From Myxococcales bacterium (lineage in GTDB: Bacteria > Myxococcota_A > Polyangia > Haliangiales > Haliangiaceae): a stretch of 64,000 nt of DNA. Positions 10,540 to 23,087 of this stretch are shown in pieces (position 1 is the stretch's first letter; each line of letters begins with the position of its first letter). Made by a program: the position numbers and the translations under genes. The notes under the pieces were generated by a model, which was not told where the DNA came from, made no database searches, and was given only the letters and a program-made list of their open reading frames with translations. Where the stretch lies: positions 1-64,000 of the forward strand of contig JADJJK010000021.1 in NCBI GenBank assembly GCA_016706545.1. The letters run 5' to 3'.

Positions 10540-11464
10540 TCAGGCAGTGGCAGACAAGATCTGGTCCGCGCCCTGCTCGCGCAGGGCGGCGGCGAGCGCC
10601 CGCCCCAGCGCCTCCGCCTCGCCCGCCGCGCCGCTGACCTGGGCGCGCAAGATCTGGCTGCCGTCGGGCAGGCCGCACAGCCCGTCCACCGTCAGCACGT
10701 CCGCGTCGCCCCAGCGCGCGTGGGCGGCCAGCGGGGTCTGACAGCTCCCCCCCATGGCCGCCAGAAACGAGCGCTCGGCGACCACGCGCGGCTCCTCGCG
10801 CACATCGTGGATCGCCGCGCGCACGAGCGCCCTCACCTCGTCGTCGCCGGCGCGGATCTCGAAGCCCAGCACGCCTTGCGCCACCGCGGGCAGGCTCTCG
10901 TGGGCGGGCAGGAGATAGCTGATGCGATCGGCCAGCCCCAGCCGGGTCAGGCCGGCGGCGGCGAGCACGATGGCGTCGTAGTCGCCCGCGTCGAGCTTGC
11001 GCAGCCGGGTGGGCACGTTGCCCCGCAGCATCGAGATCCGCAGATCCGGGCGGCGCGCCAGGAGCTGGCACTGACGGCGCATGCTGGAGGTGCCGACCCG
11101 CGCGTCGCGCGGCAGGGTGGCGAGGGTCACCGCGGAGCCCGCAGGGCTCACGCACAGCGCGTCCCACGGCACCTCGCGCGTCGAGACCGCGCACAGCACG
11201 AGCCCGGGGGCGAGCTGCGGCGGCACGTCCTTCATGCTGTGGACCGCCAGATCGGCCTGGTGCTCCAGCAGCGCCTGCTCGATCTCCTTGACGAAGAGGC
11301 CCTTGCCTCCGACCTTGGCCAGCGGCACGTCGAGGATCATGTCGCCCGACGTCTTGATGACGTTGAACTCCACCTCCAGGTCAGGGGCGGTCGCCGCCAG
11401 GCGCGCCTTGACGTGCTCGGCCTGCCACAGCGCCAGTTGGCTGCCGCGAGTTGCAATCACCAGC

Positions 11465-11475
<11 letters not shown>
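10540..11475 (-). CDS. hemC: Porphobilinogen deaminase (hydroxymethylbilane synthase)
   Basis: Polymerises four porphobilinogens into hydroxymethylbilane in heme synthesis. The 311-residue product starts VKRKLVIATRGSQLALWQAEHV at a GTG whose bases overlap the last codons of hemA by 11 bases. Family blocks are clear: VHSMKDVP, the RRQCQLL segment, RGNVPTRLRKLD, and the cofactor-attachment site GGSCQTPLAAH whose Cys carries the dipyrromethane. The longer frame that begins inside hemA lacks support. The overlap implies translational coupling to hemA, matching supply of aminolevulinate and its later use. Confidence 0.97.
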
Positions 11476-12940
<1,465 letters not shown>

Positions 12941-12944
12941 CGCG

Positions 12945-13826
12945 CTAGCTCCCGACCCGCCGCGCCAGGTACACGAGGAGCACCAGCAGCGCCGCGGCGA
13001 ACCCCAGGAGGGTCAGCCACGCGCTGCGCCGGCCGCGCCAGCCGTACGCGGTGCGGGTCACGAGCAGGCTGGCGAAGGCGCCCCAGGTCACGAACGCGAG
13101 CGGATACTCCGGACGGTCCCAGCCGGCGCCGCGCTCGCTGCCCCAGACCAGCCCCAGGATGAGCGCGGCGGTGAAGACGGGAAACCCGAACCAGACCAGG
13201 CGATGCATGGTGCGATCGAGCGCCTCGAGCGGCGCGCCCTTCTCGCGAAAGGACACCGTGTCGAAGCGCTTCTTCTTGAGCGTGCGGTCTTCCATCAGGT
13301 AGATGACCGAGAGCGCGCTGGCCAGCGCGAAGGTGGCCACGCCGATGGTGGCCAGCGAGATGTGGACGCGACCCAGCGCGGTGAGCCCCAGCGAGTCCTC
13401 CCCGGCGGGGGTCAGGCGCGCGACCAGGAGCAGCCCAAGGACCAGCGGCATCAGGACCACGCCCGCGAGCGAGAGCCGGTAGCGGAGCGAGGCCAGGAGG
13501 TACCCGGCGGCCAGCATGAAGGCGAGGAAGCCCAGCGCCTCGCGCACCGACTGCGCGGGATGGACCCGCATGGTGCCGCGCCAGCCGATGTCCACCGCGT
13601 GGGCGAGCGCGGCCGCCGCGCACAGCCCCAGCGCCAGCGCCCGGAGCTGCAGCCGGCCGCTGGCCACCAGCAAGAAACAGGCCGCCGACGCGGCGTACAG
13701 GGTCACCGCCACCCAGAACGCGGGGGACGGCGACACCGACAGCACGCGCGCTTGCTCGACCGCGAACGCCCCCGCCGCGGACCCCACAGCGGACATGAGC
13801 AGCGAGACCAGGACCTGAGGCGTCAC
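12945..13826 (-). CDS. CcsA/HemX-type integral membrane protein
   Basis: 293 residues with about eight hydrophobic segments and His residues inside or near them (LAHAVDIGW, GRVHISLATIG, MHRLVWFGFP), the pattern of the CcmC/CcsA cytochrome c assembly family. HemX proteins with this fold are found beside hemA and influence its level. The full WWD heme-handling motif is not evident, so a HemX-like role is as likely as heme delivery. The GTG start overlaps the stop of the preceding 99-residue gene by four bases (GTGA), and hemA follows after four bases. Function is inferred from fold and context. Confidence 0.85.
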   Translation of the reverse strand: MTPQVLVSLLMSAVGSAAGAFAVEQARVLSVSPSPAFWVAVTLYAASAACFLLVASGRLQLRALALGLCAAAALAHAVDIGWRGTMRVHPAQSVREALGFLAFMLAAGYLLASLRYRLSLAGVVLMPLVLGLLLVARLTPAGEDSLGLTALGRVHISLATIGVATFALASALSVIYLMEDRTLKKKRFDTVSFREKGAPLEALDRTMHRLVWFGFPVFTAALILGLVWGSERGAGWDRPEYPLAFVTWGAFASLLVTRTAYGWRGRRSAWLTLLGFAAALLVLLVYLARRVGS

Positions 13827-14122
13827 GGCGGCAGCGGCTCGCCGAGAAAGCCGTTGATCACCTCGTACGCGGTGTCTCCGTAGATCACCGAGGTGGCCAT
13901 GTGGTCAGCGCCCATGGCTTGCAGGTCCTCCTGCGAATGCACGAGGCCCACCAGGTTGGCGGGATCTTGCTCTGCGCCGATGACCGCCGTGAAATGCACC
14001 GCCGGCTTCATCACGAACACCTGCCCCAGCTCGATGAGCGTCATGCGATCGCCCTCCAGAGCGGCGCGGCCCTCGGCCGCCCATTCTTCGAGACGTTCCA
14101 CGGAGATGAACAAGCGCGGCAA
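13823..14122 (-). CDS. 99-residue protein of unknown function, first in the hem operon
   Basis: Starts at a TTG at 14122 with AGGAGG four bases upstream; a second TTG nine bases later has better spacing. The protein (LPRLFISVERLEEWAAEG..., ending INGFLGEPLPP) is compact, acidic and soluble-looking, with a strongly patterned middle (MTLIELGQVFVMKPAVHFTAVIG). The sequence reads as a conserved, single-domain protein; I recall similar short proteins in myxobacteria but cannot name a function. It overlaps the next gene by four bases, so it is co-translated with the CcsA/HemX-like protein. The frame continues upstream antisense to trxA, which I reject. Confidence 0.75.
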   Translation of the reverse strand: MPRLFISVERLEEWAAEGRAALEGDRMTLIELGQVFVMKPAVHFTAVIGAEQDPANLVGLVHSQEDLQAMGADHMATSVIYGDTAYEVINGFLGEPLPP

Positions 14123-14252
14123 GGAGCCTCCTGGCCCGGCAGCATACCAATATCCCGGCGGCTGCGAAGCGGCCCTGCCAGTCAACCGCGTCAGGCCCCG
14201 CTGACATTCCCTCATCAAGATCGCTGGCCGCGGGCTACCCAAAGGGGCGGTC

Positions 14253-14281
14253 TTGCGGGACCGCGAAGCGGGCGGTACATA
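14253..14281 (+). promoter_or_regulatory. trxA promoter with a dyad centred on the -35
   Basis: TTGCGG (14253-14258), a 17-base spacer and TACATA (14276-14281) give a good promoter, placing the start of transcription near 14288. The -35 hexamer is flanked by the perfect six-base inverted repeat GCGGTC (14247-14252) and GACCGC (14259-14264), so a dimeric regulator could bind exactly over it. Confidence 0.6.
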
Positions 14282-14282
14282 G

Positions 14283-14306
14283 GGGGACACAAGGAGTCCT
14301 GTCCCC
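14283..14306 (+). promoter_or_regulatory. Perfect dyad GGGGACA-N10-TGTCCCC abutting the trxA start
   Basis: GGGGACA at 14283-14289 and TGTCCCC at 14300-14306 are perfect complements, ending immediately before the ATG at 14307. The ten-base centre contains the Shine-Dalgarno AAGGAG. If transcription starts upstream, the RNA would display the ribosome site in a hairpin loop. If it starts at ~14288 as the promoter predicts, the dyad is instead a DNA operator across the start of transcription. Confidence 0.6.
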
Positions 14307-14636
14307 ATGGCGAGTGAAAACGTCAAGAATATTACCGACCAGACCTTTGATGCAGAGGTGGTCAAGGCCGATGTGCCGACGCTGGTCGACTTCTGGGCCG
14401 TCTGGTGCGGTCCGTGCCGCCAGATCGCCCCCATGATCGACGCGATCGCCGATGAGTACAAGGGCAAGCTCAAGGTCGCCAAGGTCGACGTTGACGCGAA
14501 CCAGATCATCGCCCAGCAGTACATGATCAGCTCGATCCCGCGCCTGCTCATCTTCAAGGGTGGCAAGGTCGTCGGACAGCTCATCGGCGCGGTGCCGCGC
14601 AGCAAGCTGGACGCCGAGCTGCAGAAGCACATCTAG
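14307..14636 (+). CDS. trxA: Thioredoxin
   Basis: Small dithiol reductase, 109 residues, usual length. The active site WCGPC has Cys34 and Cys37; the buried Asp (VDFWAVW) and cis-Pro region (SSIPRLLIF) are present. The residue after the cis-Pro is Arg instead of the common Thr, which could alter substrate preference. AAGGAG lies 10 bases before the ATG. It is a single-gene unit between two minus-strand operons, with its own promoter and two inverted repeats upstream. Cytosolic; supplies electrons to ribonucleotide reductase, peroxiredoxins and methionine sulfoxide reductases. Confidence 0.98.
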   Translation: MASENVKNITDQTFDAEVVKADVPTLVDFWAVWCGPCRQIAPMIDAIADEYKGKLKVAKVDVDANQIIAQQYMISSIPRLLIFKGGKVVGQLIGAVPRSKLDAELQKHI

Positions 14637-14702
14637 CGTGGCCCATGCGGCCCGCGGCCCGCGAGGCCCATGAGGGCCCATGCGGCCCGCGAGGCCCGGT
14701 CA
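14637..14702. repeat. 9-bp-phase GC-rich minisatellite after trxA
   Basis: Degenerate 9-base units such as GCGGCCCGC, GGGCCCATG and AGGCCCATG, with the longer phrase CCCATGCGGCCCGCG repeated. It fills the space between trxA and the end of rodA on the other strand. On the minus strand it would read Gly-Pro-His/Gly-Pro-Arg, like the array inside trmFO, but here it is non-coding. Confidence 0.65.
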
Positions 14703-14716
14703 CGGCGCGGCTGAGC

Positions 14717-15852
<1,136 letters not shown>

Positions 15853-15856
<4 letters not shown>

Positions 15857-17975
15857 GGCGAGTCTCCCGCGGCGGGCGCCGGGCTGCTGGCCGGCGCCCG
15901 GGCCGGCGCCTGGTTCGGCGCATTTGCCGGCGCGCTGGCCGGCGCATTTGCCGGCGCATTCGGCGCCGCATTCGACGGCCTGGCGCCCGCGCCGGCTGCG
16001 GGGACGCCAGCGCTGGGCGTGGCCGCCGGAGCTACCCCAGGCGCGTTCGGCGTCGCGGATTCGCCCGCCGGGCCGGCGGCCGCCGCCGACGCCGCGGCCT
16101 TGGCCGCCGCGGCCTTGGGCTTGATCTTGCCAAAGTATGCCTCGAGGACCGACCTGGCCACCGGCGCAGCGATCTTGCCGCCAGAGCCGCCGTGCTCCAC
16201 CAGCACCACGATGGCGATCTCTGGCGACTCCTCCGGCGCCCAGCCCGCGAACCAGGCGTGGCTCTGCGTCGGATGCCAGGCCTCGAGCACGCGCTCGCCC
16301 TCTTCCTTCTTGCGGCGCTTGCGGACCTCCGCGGTGCCGGTCTTGCCGACGATGGACACGACCTCCGAGCGCCCCAGCTCGTAGGCGGTGCCGCCGGGCT
16401 CGGAGATCACCAGCTTCATCCCGCGGCGCCAGGTGTCGAGCGCCGCATAGGGGGTCTTGACCTTGCGCACGACCTGGGGATCAAACGACACGATGCTCTC
16501 GCCAGCGCTGCTCTCCACGTGGTCCACCACCTGGGGCACCAGCAGGGTGCCGTCATTGGCGAGCGCGGCGTAGGCCATGGCGACCTGGATCACCGAGACG
16601 TTGACATCGCCCTGGCCGGTGGCCGCGTTGGTCGCGTAGCCCACCTTGTAGCGGGTGCGCGCCTCGTACCACGCCTTGGTGGGGATGAGCCCGGAGGCGT
16701 CGCCGTTGAGGCCGAGCTGGCTGGGGGCGCCAAAGCCATAGCCGCGCGCCACCTCGGCGATGCGATCGAGGCCGATGCGCTCGGCCAGCTTCCAGAAGTA
16801 GATGTTGCACGAGTGCTGGATGGCGCCGAGCAGGTCCAGCTTGCCGTGCGCGGCGGTGCAGCGAAACGTGGTGTTGGCGAGTTCGTAGCTGCCGTTGCAG
16901 ATGATGGGCTCATCCTCCGCTGCCTGGCCGTCTTCCAGCGCGGCGAGCGCGGTGACGAACTTGAACACCGAGCCCGGGGATACTCGGCGCGCAGCGCCTT
17001 GTCGATGAACGGCTTGCGCGGATCGGAGAGCAGGAGCGTCTCCTCGGCGCGGGTCAGGTGCCCGGTCATCACGTTGGGATCGAAGGATGGCTTGCTGACC
17101 ATGGCGAGCACGCGCCCGGTCGAGATCTCCACCACCACCACCGCCGCCGCCGGCAGGTGTGACACCGCGCGCTCCGCCGCGCGCTGCAGGCCGGCGTCGA
17201 TGGTCAAGACCAGGTTGGCGCCAGGCACCGGGTCGATGATGCGAGCGCCGGAGATGAGCGTCGCCGCGGTCGCCTCGTCCAGGCGCCGCCCCCGCGCGTC
17301 CACCGCGAACCGCTCGATCCCCTTCTTGCCTCGCAGGTAGTTCTCCCACGCCGACTCCAGGCCGTACCGACCGATGAGCTCCGACGAGTCGTAGCCGCTG
17401 GTGGCCAGGCGGTCGTACTCGGTGGAGGTCATCTGGGACATGTAGCCGACGATGTGCGCGGCCAGGTCGCCCTGCGGATAGAACCGGTACGGCTCGTGGT
17501 GGACCTCGACGCCAGCGAGCCGGGTCTTGGCTTGCTCCACCAGCGCGGCGCGATCGCGCCCCTGATCTTCGAGGATGAGCACCGGCGCCCGCGAGTCCCG
17601 GCGCTTGCCCACGGCGAGCCGCTCGCCGATCTTGGCGAGATCTTCATCGGTGAGCCCGAGGATCCGCGCCAGCTCGTCCCGGACCTGGGGCGAGAACTCT
17701 CGCGGCGTGGCGTAGATGTTGAAGGCGGGCCGGTTGTCGGCCAGCGGCACGCCCGCGCGGTCGAGGATCTTGCCGCGCACCGAGGGCAAGTAGCGCTGAT
17801 GCACCACGTTTTGCACGGTGCGCTGAAAGTAGGTGTCGCCGCGCAGCACCTGGAGCTGCCACAGCCGGCCCACCAAGATGGAGAAGCCGACGACGAACAC
17901 CAGCAGCGCCCAGCGCATGCGCCGCCGCAGCTCGCCCAGGACCGGGCCCTGCCCGCTGGCGTTGTGGATCAGCAT
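15853..17975 (-). CDS. mrdA: PBP2, elongasome D,D-transpeptidase; one-base frameshift in this sequence
   Basis: Cross-links peptidoglycan during elongation. The first part carries a single N-terminal membrane anchor (LLVFVVGFSILVGRLWQLQV) and the PBP dimerisation domain. At 16976-16980 the minus-strand reads TATCCCCGGGC where one more C would restore the expected EYPPGSVFKFV. With that base the protein is about 707 residues and has all active-site motifs: SVFK (nucleophile Ser), SCN and KTG. The C-terminal ~110 residues are a Pro/Ala/Asn-rich tail of near-repeats (NAPANAPASAPANAP) unusual for PBP2. The ATG overlaps the mreD stop as TGATG. An essential gene in most rods, so the shift is probably a homopolymer error. 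Confidence 0.92.
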
Positions 17976-18517
17976 CAGGGCACCAGGCCTTCCAGCGCCG
18001 CGTCGCGCTCGCGGTGGGTGCGGGCAAACGCGGCGTCCACCCGCCGGAAGAGCCGCCACACCAGCGGACCGATGATCGCCGTCGACAGGCTGGCCTTGAG
18101 CACGAAGATCACCTCGGTTCCAAAGCTAGCGCGCGGCACGTCGTAGGCCACCCGAACCAGGACGCCCAGCACCGCCGCGACCAGGCCCACGAACCCGCAG
18201 AAGGCGATGGTCATGGTGAGCCCGCGGACCAGGATGCGGCGCTGCACGCCGACGGCGACCAGGCCGGCCAGCGCCAGGGTCAGCGCGCCAAAGCCCACCG
18301 GGCCGCCGCCCACCAGATCGAGCAAGTAGCCGAGCGCCACCGAGCCGGCGAGCGCGGGCGCGATCCGGGTGCGCGCGTTGAGGCCGAGATACGTGGCGGT
18401 GAGCGCGCCCACGTGGGGCAGCGCGTCGCGCATCGCGTCGACCGGCCAGAGCCGCCACATCGCGGTGACCACCGTGCATAACAGGTACGCCACCAGGACC
18501 AGCGAGGCGGTGCGCAC
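17975..18517 (-). CDS. mreD: Rod-shape-determining membrane protein MreD
   Basis: 180 residues with about five hydrophobic segments; small polytopic MreD-type protein that links MreC to the elongasome in the inner membrane. The sequence of this family is poorly conserved, so position carries weight: between mreC and mrdA, with a GTG start 42 bases after mreC and a TGATG junction with mrdA. The segment LLDLVGGGPVGFGALTLALAGL matches the typical MreD core. The Arg-rich C-terminus should be cytoplasmic. Confidence 0.88.
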   Translation of the reverse strand: MRTASLVLVAYLLCTVVTAMWRLWPVDAMRDALPHVGALTATYLGLNARTRIAPALAGSVALGYLLDLVGGGPVGFGALTLALAGLVAVGVQRRILVRGLTMTIAFCGFVGLVAAVLGVLVRVAYDVPRASFGTEVIFVLKASLSTAIIGPLVWRLFRRVDAAFARTHRERDAALEGLVP

Positions 18518-18559
18518 GCTAGCGCCCCCCTGCCAGACCTGCCGCCCCGCCGGCAGACC

Positions 18560-19459
18560 TCACAGCGGCCTCCCGCCGAAGGCCGGCTCGTTCTTGCGGC
18601 GAACGGAGGACTCGGGATCGGGCGGAGGCGGCGGCGCCAGCAACACCTCGACCACCCGGACCTGCCCCGGGTTGACCGAGGGCTCCACCTCGACGTGCTG
18701 GAACATCCCGTCGTCGCGCAGCACCTGCCGCACCTTGCCGATGGCGAGCCCGGGCGGGAAGGTGGCGCCAAGCCCAGAGGTGACCACCGCGTCGCCAGGC
18801 TCGATCTTGGCCTCTGGCCGGTTGGCGCGCTCGAGCCACTCGATCTTGCATGCGTACGAGTCCCCGCGGCCGAGCCCGGTGAGGATGCCACGGCCGCCGG
18901 TGCGCGGGATCAAGACCTCGATGGAGGACTGCGGATCGCTCACCAGCATGACGTCGGCGTACTCGCCCCAGACGTTCTGGATGCGGCCGACCGGGCCCTG
19001 GAACGAGATCACCGGCATGCCCACCTGGACCTCGCGCTCCCCGCGATCGATGCGCAGCCGCAGCACGCGAAACTGCGGGGACATCGGCGCGGCGATCACG
19101 CGCGCGCCCAGGGTGTCGGCGCGGGTCTGGCGCCGGAGCTGCGCCAGGTCTTCGAGCGCCTCCACGTCGAACGCGCGCCGCGCGGTGTCGGCGAGCTGGA
19201 CGCGCAGGCGGTCGTTGTCCGCGCGCAGCTCGCGGTTCTCCGCCTCGACGTCGACCAGGGCGACGTAGCGGCCCCAGGTGCCGCCGATGCCCTCGACGAT
19301 CCACGTCACCGCGGCCTGCAGCGGCGAGGTCACCCGCAAGATGGCCTCGTCGAGCGAGCCCGGCTCACCGTTGCGTAGGTTGGCGCGCAACACCAGGGCC
19401 GGCGCGATGATCAAGATCGCGGCCAGGATCCAATCGAGCAAGCGTCGACGCAGCGTCAT
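18560..19459 (-). CDS. mreC: Rod-shape-determining protein MreC
   Basis: 299 residues: one N-terminal membrane helix (DWILAAILIIAPALVL), a coiled coil with heptad pattern around residues 68-95 (VDVEAENRELRADNDRLRVQL), then the paired beta-barrel domains with the family phrases GARVIAAP, GDAVVTSGLGATFPPGLAIGKV and QHVEVEPSV. It is a periplasmic scaffold that activates PBP2-RodA. The tail is Pro-rich. It follows mreB after 33 bases. Confidence 0.96.
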   Translation of the reverse strand: MTLRRRLLDWILAAILIIAPALVLRANLRNGEPGSLDEAILRVTSPLQAAVTWIVEGIGGTWGRYVALVDVEAENRELRADNDRLRVQLADTARRAFDVEALEDLAQLRRQTRADTLGARVIAAPMSPQFRVLRLRIDRGEREVQVGMPVISFQGPVGRIQNVWGEYADVMLVSDPQSSIEVLIPRTGGRGILTGLGRGDSYACKIEWLERANRPEAKIEPGDAVVTSGLGATFPPGLAIGKVRQVLRDDGMFQHVEVEPSVNPGQVRVVEVLLAPPPPPDPESSVRRKNEPAFGGRPL

Positions 19460-19492
19460 GCCATGATCCCGCGCGCGGCCGCAGCCAGCGCG

Positions 19493-20526
<1,034 letters not shown>

Positions 20527-20868
20527 GATGTTGGTTCCAGTTGGTAGCAGGGGTTTCAGCGCAGGGACATCTGGTGAATATGAGAAATCTATTCGAAAAG
20601 ATTACGATTTAAGTCCCCGCCGCAGAGCAGCACGAAGGTCGCCAAGTACGCCACAGACGCCGCGGAGGTAGCACAGCGATTCAAAGGATCGCAAGGGAAT
20701 CCCGCCGGAGCTTGACATGGCATAAGTGGTGAACGGCACAAGGATCGTACGCGGTCCGCCAATCGCACCGAGCCGGCGTTTTTGGGCAGGGCCGCGGCTC
20801 ACCCGGCGAAACATCCTGCTAGGATGCCCCGCCCCGTCGGGGGCCCTGCCCTCACAAGTGAGCGTTTC
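20527..20868. other. Divergent regulatory region between mreB and the PpiD-like gene
   Basis: 342 bases without a gene. A locally AT-rich segment at about 20575-20620 (containing AATATGAGAAATC and AAAAGATTACGATTTAAG) is the likely mreB promoter zone on the minus strand, although I cannot fix a -35/-10 pair. On the plus strand TTGACA at 20712-20717 is a perfect -35, but the 17-base spacing leads to GGCACA, a poor -10. The last ~60 bases are GC-rich. Confidence 0.5.
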
Positions 20869-22923
20869 ATGTTGGAAGGAATGCGCCGCCAAGGCTCCTC
20901 GATCGCCATCTACATCATCTTCGGCATCTTGATCACGGTCTTCGTGATCAACTTCGGGCCGCAGTCGCCCGGCGCCGGGCAAGGATGTGGTGGCGCGAGC
21001 GTCGCCGATACTGCTCTGGTTATTCACGGAAACAAGGTGCGGGTCCCGTCAGACTTCCGCTCGGTATACTCGTTCTTCAAGAACCGCGGCTCGGAGGAGC
21101 GCAGCGCCAAGACCTCTGCCTTCGAGCTCTTGATCCGCCGCGAGCTTCTGGCCATGGAGGCCGAAAAGCGCGGCCTGGTGGTCAAGAAGGAGATGGTGGA
21201 CGAGGAGATCAAGCGAGGCTTCATCTTCCTGGGCGGCCAGCGCGTCGACATGCGCGACCAGTTCTTCGAGAAGGTCGGCGACGAGTATCTCTTTGACTAC
21301 CAGCGGCGGTTCCTGCCGTTCGTGTACGGCATCAACCTGCGCACCGCCTCCACCTTCGTGGAGCTGCAGCAGCGCGAGCTTCTGGCCGCGATGATGGCCG
21401 AGATCCTGCGCGGCTCCGTCGCGGTGTCGCGGGACGAGACGCTCGCGGAGTTCCTGCACGAGAACAACACCGCCACCTACGACGTGGTGGCGTTCTCGCC
21501 CTCGATGTACCGCGGCGCGCTGCTGGCCACCGAGGCCGACGTGGCGGCGTACCTGGCGGCGCACACGGCCGAGGTCGAGGCCAAGTTCAAGGCCGACCAG
21601 AGCCTGTACAAGGGCGTGAAGGATCAGCTCCACCTCCGCCACATCTTCGTGGCCAAGGCCGCCGCGGCCAAGCCGGACGCGGCCAAGGATGGCGGCGCTG
21701 GCGGCGCTGCTGCGCCGGCCGCTGCCCCGGGTGCGCCGGCTGCCGCGCCGGCCGCCGAGGCCGCCGATGACGGCAAGGCCAAGCTCGAGGCCGCGCGCGC
21801 GGACATCGCGTCCGGCAAGCGGAAGTTCGAGGACGTCGCCAAGGAGCTGTCGAGCGACGCGGCGGACCGCGCGATGGCCGGCGACCTGGGCTGGCGCACC
21901 AAGGAGTTCCCCGGGTTGCCGGAGCCGGCGCTCAACGCCGCCGCCAAGGCGCTCGAGGTGGGCAAGGTCTCGGACGTCATCGTCAGCGCGCGCGGCGTCC
22001 ACCTGCTGCTGGTGCAGGAGGTCCGCAAGGGTGATCTGACCTTCGATCAGGTCAAGATGGAGATCGCGCTGGAGCTGGCCAAGGACGCCTGGTCCAAGGA
22101 GGCCGCCCGCCGCTCCGCCATCGCCGCGCTGGCAGCAGCGCAGCGAGGCCCCATCAAGAACCTGGCGGACCTGTACAAGAGCGACAAGCCGGCTGGTCCC
22201 AACACCATGGACCTGCAGCGCATGATGAATGACCCGTCGCTGACCCCGGAGCAGCAGCAGCAGATCCTGGAGATGATGATGAAGCAAGCGCCCAAGAGCG
22301 GCGCGATCGAGCTGGAGAGCGCCAACGTCCCCGCGGCGTGGGTGGAGGCCCAGGACGCGCCGCCGGCCGCCGGGGGCTCGGCCGAGATGACCGCTTCGGG
22401 CGCAGCGCCGGCCGCCGGGGCAGCTCCGGCCGCCGGGGCAGCGCCAGCCGGCGCCGCGGCGGCTCCGGCTCCTGAAGTCGACCTGCTCAAGCTGCCGGAG
22501 ATCGCCGTGCCCGCCCTGGGCGAGGTCAAGCCCCCGGTGGTGAACCGCGGCGGCCCGACGCCGCGCGCCGAGCGGCTGCCAGAGCTTGGCGCCTCCAAGG
22601 CCGCGGCCAAGGCGGTGTTCGATCAGCTCGCTGCCGGCGAGCTTGCCAAGACCATCTACGACGCCAACGGCGACTACGTGCTGGTCCAGCTCATCGAGCG
22701 CAAGACGCCGAAAATGGAGGACTTCGACAAGGAGGCCGACCAGCGGATGCGCAACCTGCGCGACCAGCGGGCCCAGTCGATGATCGAGAGCTGGCTCAAG
22801 GAAGGCTGTCTGGCCGCTGACAAGGCCGGCAAGATCAAGCCGAACGTGGGCCTCACCCGCGAGCTGGACGAGAAGGGCAACCCGAAGGCCTCCTTCTACA
22901 AGCCCTGCTCGTCGTTCCGCTGA
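20869..22923 (+). CDS. PpiD/SurA-like periplasmic folding chaperone with parvulin domain
   Basis: 684 residues from the ATG at 20869. A single N-terminal anchor (IAIYIIFGILITVFVINFG) is followed by a SurA_N-like helical chaperone region (residues ~45-260) and a parvulin-type PPIase domain split by an Ala/Gly/Pro insertion (residues ~255-400: LHLRHIFVAK ... GKRKFEDVAKELSSDAADRAMAGDLGWRTKEFPGLPEPALNAA ... GVHLLLVQEV). The prolyl isomerase core motifs GDLGW and HLLLV are visible. A second degenerate PpiC-like region lies near the C-terminus. Such proteins help outer-membrane and exported proteins fold in the periplasm. Monocistronic, divergent from mreB. Confidence 0.88.
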   Translation: MLEGMRRQGSSIAIYIIFGILITVFVINFGPQSPGAGQGCGGASVADTALVIHGNKVRVPSDFRSVYSFFKNRGSEERSAKTSAFELLIRRELLAMEAEKRGLVVKKEMVDEEIKRGFIFLGGQRVDMRDQFFEKVGDEYLFDYQRRFLPFVYGINLRTASTFVELQQRELLAAMMAEILRGSVAVSRDETLAEFLHENNTATYDVVAFSPSMYRGALLATEADVAAYLAAHTAEVEAKFKADQSLYKGVKDQLHLRHIFVAKAAAAKPDAAKDGGAGGAAAPAAAPGAPAAAPAAEAADDGKAKLEAARADIASGKRKFEDVAKELSSDAADRAMAGDLGWRTKEFPGLPEPALNAAAKALEVGKVSDVIVSARGVHLLLVQEVRKGDLTFDQVKMEIALELAKDAWSKEAARRSAIAALAAAQRGPIKNLADLYKSDKPAGPNTMDLQRMMNDPSLTPEQQQQILEMMMKQAPKSGAIELESANVPAAWVEAQDAPPAAGGSAEMTASGAAPAAGAAPAAGAAPAGAAAAPAPEVDLLKLPEIAVPALGEVKPPVVNRGGPTPRAERLPELGASKAAAKAVFDQLAAGELAKTIYDANGDYVLVQLIERKTPKMEDFDKEADQRMRNLRDQRAQSMIESWLKEGCLAADKAGKIKPNVGLTRELDEKGNPKASFYKPCSSFR

Positions 22924-22966
22924 GTCCGCGGAGTCCGGTCAGCCCGCTGAGTCCGGTGAGCCCGCG
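22922..22966. repeat. 9-bp-phase minisatellite after the PpiD-like gene
   Basis: Five consecutive 9-base units (GAGTCCGCG, GAGTCCGGT, CAGCCCGCT, GAGTCCGGT, GAGCCCGCG) begin at the stop codon of the gene. Same unit length as the arrays at 1425 and 14637 but different sequence. No T-run follows, so it is not a standard terminator. Confidence 0.7.
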
Positions 22967-23087
22967 CCGGTGAAGACCAGCGGGCGCCGTGAGGGCCGGC
23001 GGCGGCGCGGCCCCGGTGGCGCGTCACGACAGATCGGCGCCCCAGGTGGGCTCCTGTGACGCGCAAAATCCGGTACGGTAGCGCATC

